Assembly: GCA_038501625.1 (NCBI GenBank)
Contig: JAZAYU010000175.1
Location: 189,001-253,000 of the forward strand
DNA from: Corbicula japonica
Lineage: Eukaryota; Mollusca; Bivalvia; Venerida; Cyrenidae
Length of the DNA stretch: 64,000 nt
Direction of reading: 5' to 3'
The position numbers were made by a program, and so were the translations under genes. Below, piece by piece: positions 58,836 to 64,000 of the stretch. Below the pieces are notes generated by a model. The model saw nothing but the letters and a program-made list of their open reading frames with translations, had not been told where the DNA came from and did no database searches. The number at the start of each line of letters is the position of its first letter. Position 1 is the first letter of the stretch.

Positions 58836-61276
58836 ATGAGTTCAACAAGGAAGACGGATGTTGAAAAGGTGAGTTGATATTATTTTCTAAAAACAATTCC
58901 AAATAAAAAATATCTTTCTACTTTCGTATATTTGTTATCCTGCGATAAAAGTGGAATAAATACGTTTTTTTTCTTTTTTTTGCGCTTACTAGGAGCAGAT
59001 TTTACAACATTCTTATTTAAAAATATTGCAATTAAAGTAATCAAACCAATCTATTGAATAACCCATTCGCTTCAACCTATCGATCCATATCGGTAAATCA
59101 ATTTCAAATACATGCAAAGGGAGACTACCTTTATAATGGTGAAATAAGTATTTGTACTAGTTATTTCTCTTTATTCTGATTTAGGTTGATAAACCCCTGA
59201 AAGAGAGAAAACGAAGAGCAAGAATTAACGATGCCCTTTTCCAGCTGAAGTCTATGGTCCTACAGTCTGTAAACAGAGAGGTAATTTCAAATATTGTAAA
59301 CCTTAAAATGAAAGACGATATAAAAAGTTACAATATATTAAGCGTAAATTTACACAGGTCCAGCGTAATGCAATTTAAAACTAAGTTTATACGCTGTATT
59401 CAGTGGCGGACAAACAATATTGTAAAATTTTACTATTTCTTTATTAAAAATCAAACACATTAACCCACTTTAATCTCTTTATTGGATAACAGTCATGCAG
59501 CATTTTAGTTAAGGGTCGATCTATCAAATTGGAGTTTTTGTATGAAGTCAAATGCTTATCGTTTTCTTTAAAATAATGTTTATTTCAACACCGGTTTCTC
59601 GTTTTGTTTTCAATTAACAATTGACATTTTGCTTGTTAATTTGGTAATAGAACAATATGCAAATACTCTGCCTTGAAGTGGTCCTTTACGTCAATACTTC
59701 CCTATTCAAAGTGCTTAAGTAATGGCTAATGAACACAAAATCGCGACGTGCAGCACAATTTTTAGCTACCTAAACAAACAAAATTTACAAATGTCCAGGT
59801 AACAAAACAATTTATATTACTCTTTTACCTCAGAGTATCTCGATGTCAAAGCTGGAAAAGGCAGATATCTTAGAAATGACGATACGGTATATACAGCACC
59901 TTCAAAATCTGAGAGTACAAGAGACACATTGTGCTGATGCTAGTTACGCGAATGGCTTCAACGAATGTACCTCATACGTTGTCGGCTACCTCTCTAGTGA
60001 AACAAGCAATGGAGATCATAACGATGCCGTGAAGCAAAAGCTTCTAGAACACATGGCAAACTACCCATTAGCGAAAGAGACCGAACCTTCGAGTAATGAA
60101 CATTTACAAGAATACAGAGGCGATGATCAACGCTTAAGTTTAAGTAACAATGTTCTTGAACGCATTGCAAACTACCCATTAACGAAAGAAACCGTACCTC
60201 CGAGTACAGGACATTTACAAGGTTACATAGGTGATGATCAACGCGTAAGCTTAACTAACAATATTCTTGAACACATGGCAAACTACACATTTCCGAAAGA
60301 AACCGAACATCAGAGTACTGGACATTTTAAAGTATACACAACTGATGATGAAACTACTTTTTGTTTAAATAACAAAGTAGCGTCAGAATATGACACTTCT
60401 GAAAGACTTACATATCCAAACCAAGAAGAAGTAACATCGAACATTGCTCGTAGCCTACCACTGAACGAGTCTTGTATAAGAAAACAGCAAATGGAAAATA
60501 TGTCCCAGAATGTTGTGGACGAGACGTTTTTAAGTAAACAGCAAATTGACACGACATCACTGAATGTTGTGGAAGGGACTATTTTCAGAAAACAGCAAAT
60601 GGACACGATGTCTCCTAATGTTGTAGACGAGACGTATTTAAGAAAACTTCAAATGGAGACGCAACCTCAGAGTGTTGCAACAGTTCCAAAGAAGAGAAAA
60701 GTGCTCGGAAACATTCAGTTGGGGATTAACACATCCAAAAATGACAATATTTTGAAAAGAAAACACGATGAAAATGTTGCTCTATCGAAGCCTTTAAAGA
60801 AAAGAACCATAACATTTCAGGAAGCATCAAAAGAAGACTTTGAAAATTCTAACACGCTTAATCAAAATGAAGAAAATGTATCAAACGGATACTTGAAAAG
60901 AACGAGTGGGTGTCTCATTGAACACGAAAACAGTGTTTATTTGACGCCGCTTCAGAATGGAGACTGTAGAACATTGAACATTGCCGAAGATAACGGCGTT
61001 GGCATGTTTACTGATGATTCATACGGCAATGGTGTTCGGATGCAAAATCACTGGGTTCCAAATGAAGGTATTTTCTACAGTGCACTCAGCGTATCAAATA
61101 TAACAGGAAACCCCACAGGTGAGAACATTATGTTCAAATCACCACGTGACTCGGAAGACACTGTGCACCAAAACACGTTTTATCGATCAGACTATGAAAC
61201 CTTCTTATATACAAAATATTTGGAAAACGGAGCTTCAAACAATTTCTCAAATGATACTGTTTGGCGACCATGGTGA
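58836..61276 (+). CDS. hes-like: Divergent Hes bHLH-Orange repressor with internal repeats (3 exons)
   Basis: Spliced gene of 523 aa. Exons are 58836-58868, 59185-59280 and 59834-61276; introns are phase 0 (GTGAGT...TGATTTAG; GTAATT...CTCAG). bHLH at residues 13-66: KPLKERKRRARIN keeps the Hes proline (P15), and [15 protein letters not shown] is helix 2. The Orange domain is at about 80-120 (ANGFNECTSYVVGYL). Three 37-residue repeats (113-223) each begin with a version of LLEHMANYP, the end of the Orange domain. Three and a half 18-residue repeats follow (259-327; RKQQM...NVVDET). PKKRKV at 328-333 is a strong basic nuclear-import motif. The tail ends WRPW (520-523), the Groucho-binding motif. 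It is longer than most Hes proteins (roughly 200-400 aa). Function as a DNA-binding repressor is inferred from the family; the role of the repeats is unknown. The first exon is short, and an additional 5' exon cannot be excluded. Confidence 0.92.
60041..60373 (+). repeat. 111-bp in-frame coding repeat in Hes gene B
   Basis: Three units begin at 60041, 60152 and 60263, exactly 111 bp (37 codons) apart. Each starts with the codons for the last Orange helix (L-E-H/R-M/I-A-N-Y) and runs through GDDQR. The third unit is the most diverged. Confidence 0.9.
60479..60685 (+). repeat. 54-bp in-frame coding repeat in Hes gene B
   Basis: Units of 18 codons start at 60479, 60533, 60587 and 60641. The core is (R/S)KQQM followed by NVV-D/E-x-T. 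The fourth unit is incomplete. Confidence 0.9.
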
Positions 61277-61341
61277 AAAATATGAATTATCAGCATCCGA
61301 TACTTTAATCTAAACATAGGTTAAGTTATATAAGTGCTTAG

Positions 61342-61347
61342 ATTAAA
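61342..61347 (+). promoter_or_regulatory. Candidate poly(A) signal of Hes gene B
   Basis: ATTAAA 66 bp after the stop codon; another ATTAAA occurs at about 61439. Neither is the canonical AATAAA. Confidence 0.35.
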
Positions 61348-61710
61348 TGTAGTCTATTTTGTCTTTAGAATTAGGAAAAGTATTTACACTATTGCTCATG
61401 TCGTCAAGCGTATAACAACAAGTGTCTGAATGTTATTTATTAAAACTGAAGAATGATATCTCTTTATTTACTCCAAAACCTGCGTATGATTTTGATATGA
61501 TATTGCATTATCTCATATACTTTTTTATTACTCCACATCAAGTCAGGTGCTTCTCAGTGTGGCAGAACTTTTTCTGTCTTCTAGATCGTTTGGCTCTTCT
61601 TGGTGGGGTTGAACGCTATACATTTTATGTATCGTCATTTGATAAGGTAACAAAATCAGCGAACATTATTTTTTGAAAGATATATTTGAAAGAAATCGTA
61701 ACTTGGGCTG

Positions 61711-61846
61711 AAGGTTATAAAACTGAGCATGGAAACCAGTCTCAAATCTCAAGCATCTGATTGGCTGAAATGGCGACCAGTCGCCATTTCAGCCAATCAG
61801 ATGCTTGAGATTTGAGACTGGTTTCCTTGCTCAGTTTTATAACCTT
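61711..61846. mobile_element. Hairpin MITE (family M), copy 6, 3' of Hes gene B
   Basis: Full-length, nearly perfect hairpin with the GGCGACCAGTCGCC tip. It begins 435 bp after the gene B stop codon. Flanking GGGCTG before the left end shows it is inserted in the opposite sense to copies 1-4. Confidence 0.92.
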
Positions 61847-62313
61847 GGACACAGATCTCGCACATGATTTTATTCTGTTCTTTTTGCAGTGAAGTATATT
61901 ATCACATAAGCGTGTCTTTTTATATTCTAAATTATATCACATGCTTGCTGAACAAAAACACAATATTTTAGCCGAGTATCCTGAAACGCTGTAATTCTTT
62001 AATTCATTAGTTTGTAGTTTTAATCTCAGTAAAAAACGGCTGAGAAATACACTGTTGCAGTAATGATTTTAAAGATTTTAATCTTCGCTTGTATTTTTAA
62101 ATTAAATCTAGGCAAAAAACTGTCAAAAGGTTTTCCTTAATTTGTGGTACCGATAGGCCTGTTTCAATAGTTTTTACTAAATCAAAATCATATCTTTTAT
62201 CGCACTATATTATATTTAAGGTAAGAAAAATGTTTTTTCAAATTCTATCGCCTTTAGCATTTATTTCTCCGCACACAGTTAGGCACTTCTCGGAATGTCA
62301 GATATCTGGGCTG
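61847..62313. other. No feature between the two MITEs
   Basis: AT-rich; nothing recognised. Confidence 0.45.
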
Positions 62314-62449
62314 AAGGTTATAAAGCTGAGATTGGAAACCAGTCTCAAATCTCAAGCATCTGATTGGCTCAAATGGCGACCAGTCGCCATTTCAGCCAAT
62401 CAAATGCTTGAGATTTGAGACTAGTTTACACGCTCAGTGTTATAACCTT
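62314..62449. mobile_element. Hairpin MITE (family M), copy 7
   Basis: Full length; both ends carry GGGCTGAAGGTTATAA, so this copy shows the symmetric form of the termini. GATATC occurs just outside each end (62301-62306 and about 62457-62462), a possible target duplication. The right arm has a few private changes (CTAGTTTACACGC). Confidence 0.92.
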
Positions 62450-64000
62450 CAGCCCTGATATCCATGTTATTCCCCGACTGTTATCACTTTATATAGCTGA
62501 GTTCTACAGTCTGTGTTGTCAACAGTACTTGGTGCTGGAAGCACCATGAAATACAAACAAAATAACCTTTCTTGGACAAAAGCATACACAATAACAATGT
62601 ACAGTTATCCCAATAATTTACAACACCCACAAAGTTCCATAGAGAATCTGTACTCCTTGTAGGCATCAAAATGAATAGCAGGTTTTTAGCGGTATATTTG
62701 TTTGGAAAGTTATTGTAAAAAAAGGAAATATTAAGAAACTTACCTTTTCATAGCCAAATTAGCCGACTTTTGTTGACAAAATGCATGGTACGGCACAGGT
62801 CGACTACCCGCACTGATTCATACGGCTGTCTAATTTGGTCAATTATTAACCAAGGCGAAAAATACCGTTTAACGGTATTGATATATATCCAAAGGAACCT
62901 GAATTCAGATACCACGTAAATGATATTTCCCCTAGACGCCAATATAACAACACGGAACAAGAAGTGCAACGCAATCATACCCCACCCATTAATGTAATTT
63001 ATGGCTATAGAACATAGACTTCTTCTAAATAATATCATCAAATTCTGAATTTACTATTGGGTCAAGTCTCAGATTTGGTCACTTTAGTAGTTAATCGACA
63101 TTAAAAATGTCTAATGTAAAATTTGCCAAACACTTAATAATCTGTAAAATATGGCAATATAAGGTCCAGTCTCCCTTTGATTGATATTTGTCAGGAATGG
63201 ATATTCTGACAACTCATCGAGGTCTGTTGACTATCTGACTCTGATTTGAAGCACTTTCTGGTATTTCTATACATAATTGTCATTTAAAACGGGTTATAAA
63301 GCTGTAATGGGTCGAGTTCATTGGTTGTGCACAGCACTTCTCGAATAAAGCTCATTACTTAAGGATTTTACAGACTTAGAAGTAACAATAGATGAATGGT
63401 TGTGTCTGCAAGAGGAGATTTGGACTATTTGTGCATATTCCATGCAACATTACCAGCTATATATTTTTTTTGATGACATGAAAATGAGTTCATAAAATAG
63501 GCATGTTATTTAACAATGCATAATATGTCATGCAAGTGAATGTGAATAAAAGGGGTTACCCCAAAGGGGCCTCAAAAAATAGGCATGTTATGGTGATAAC
63601 TTCGCCTCTTAGCTCAATTTTGGTAACACAAATTTCTCAGTATAAAAGAAGAGTAAGGTCAAGCCAAAAATACGAGTACAACTTGTTACGTACATATGTA
63701 AAGATCTTATGTGAACAAGTTTGAAGGCATTTGACACAGTGGGGAAATCAAAATGTTTATGCTTTTTAGAAACCATTTTTCTCTATTCAGATCTATAGTA
63801 CACTTAACAACTTTGCTAAGTATACACCTTCGTACTGGGGCATTACTGGCTTGATTTTTGGGCTAATGCCCTAAAACTTTTAATAAACCATGCACTGAAT
63901 ACTAACTGATTTATTAGTAAAACTTTATTCTAAACGACAGACAACTGACTGCTCAAAATCATTTAGAATATTGACACCCACAGAATACAAATTCACAAAA
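62450..64000. other. 1.5 kb without an identifiable gene
   Basis: Short frames only. AAAATAGGCATGTTAT occurs twice (about 63495 and 63577). Confidence 0.4.

Overview
The window looks like nuclear DNA of an invertebrate animal, most likely a lophotrochozoan and probably a bivalve mollusc. It is AT-rich and gene-poor, crowded with short dispersed repeats, foldback elements and microsatellites, and its protein genes have spliceosomal introns. The bivalve placement is inference from repeat style and from the two Hes proteins; no sequence here proves the species.

Two protein-coding genes can be supported. Both are on the + strand, about 32 kb apart, and encode Hes (Hairy/Enhancer-of-split) bHLH-Orange repressors. 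Gene A (24276-26624, three exons, 348 aa) is a Hes1-like protein with a proline-containing basic region, an Orange domain and a C-terminal WRPW. Gene B (58836-61276, three exons, 523 aa) has the same three-exon plan with identical intron positions and phase and a 96-nt exon 2, and also ends in WRPW. Between the Orange domain and the tail it carries two internal repeat arrays; the first re-uses the last Orange helix. They look like an old local duplication that has diverged strongly. Gene A has a TATA box and a cluster of CSL/Su(H) consensus sites and CACGTG boxes upstream and in intron 2, as expected for a Notch target. Gene B has one CSL consensus about 1.5 kb upstream.

RNA genes: one tRNA-Glu(UUC) at 1644-1714 (-), and a cluster of three tRNA-Phe(GAA) genes at 49689-50350, each with a 16-17 nt insertion at the canonical 37/38 intron position. 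The cluster arose by one inverted and one tandem (281 bp) duplication. Three further tRNA-like sequences look like SINE heads or relics.

The rest is repeats. About 4.3 kb at 6541-10860 is a 59/55-bp minisatellite with a 1223-bp higher-order duplication. A 135-bp nearly perfect hairpin MITE occurs in seven good copies and several relics, including one in intron 1 of gene A and two just 3' of gene B. A ~170-bp dispersed repeat recurs about 18 times in both orientations. Two other foldback elements (16525-16752, 37321-37469), a retroposon-like 3' end (33130-33200), and GAT, AAT, CCA, CAA, CTA and AG microsatellites complete the picture. Long stretches between these (for example 12366-16520 and 62450-64000) show no gene I can defend.
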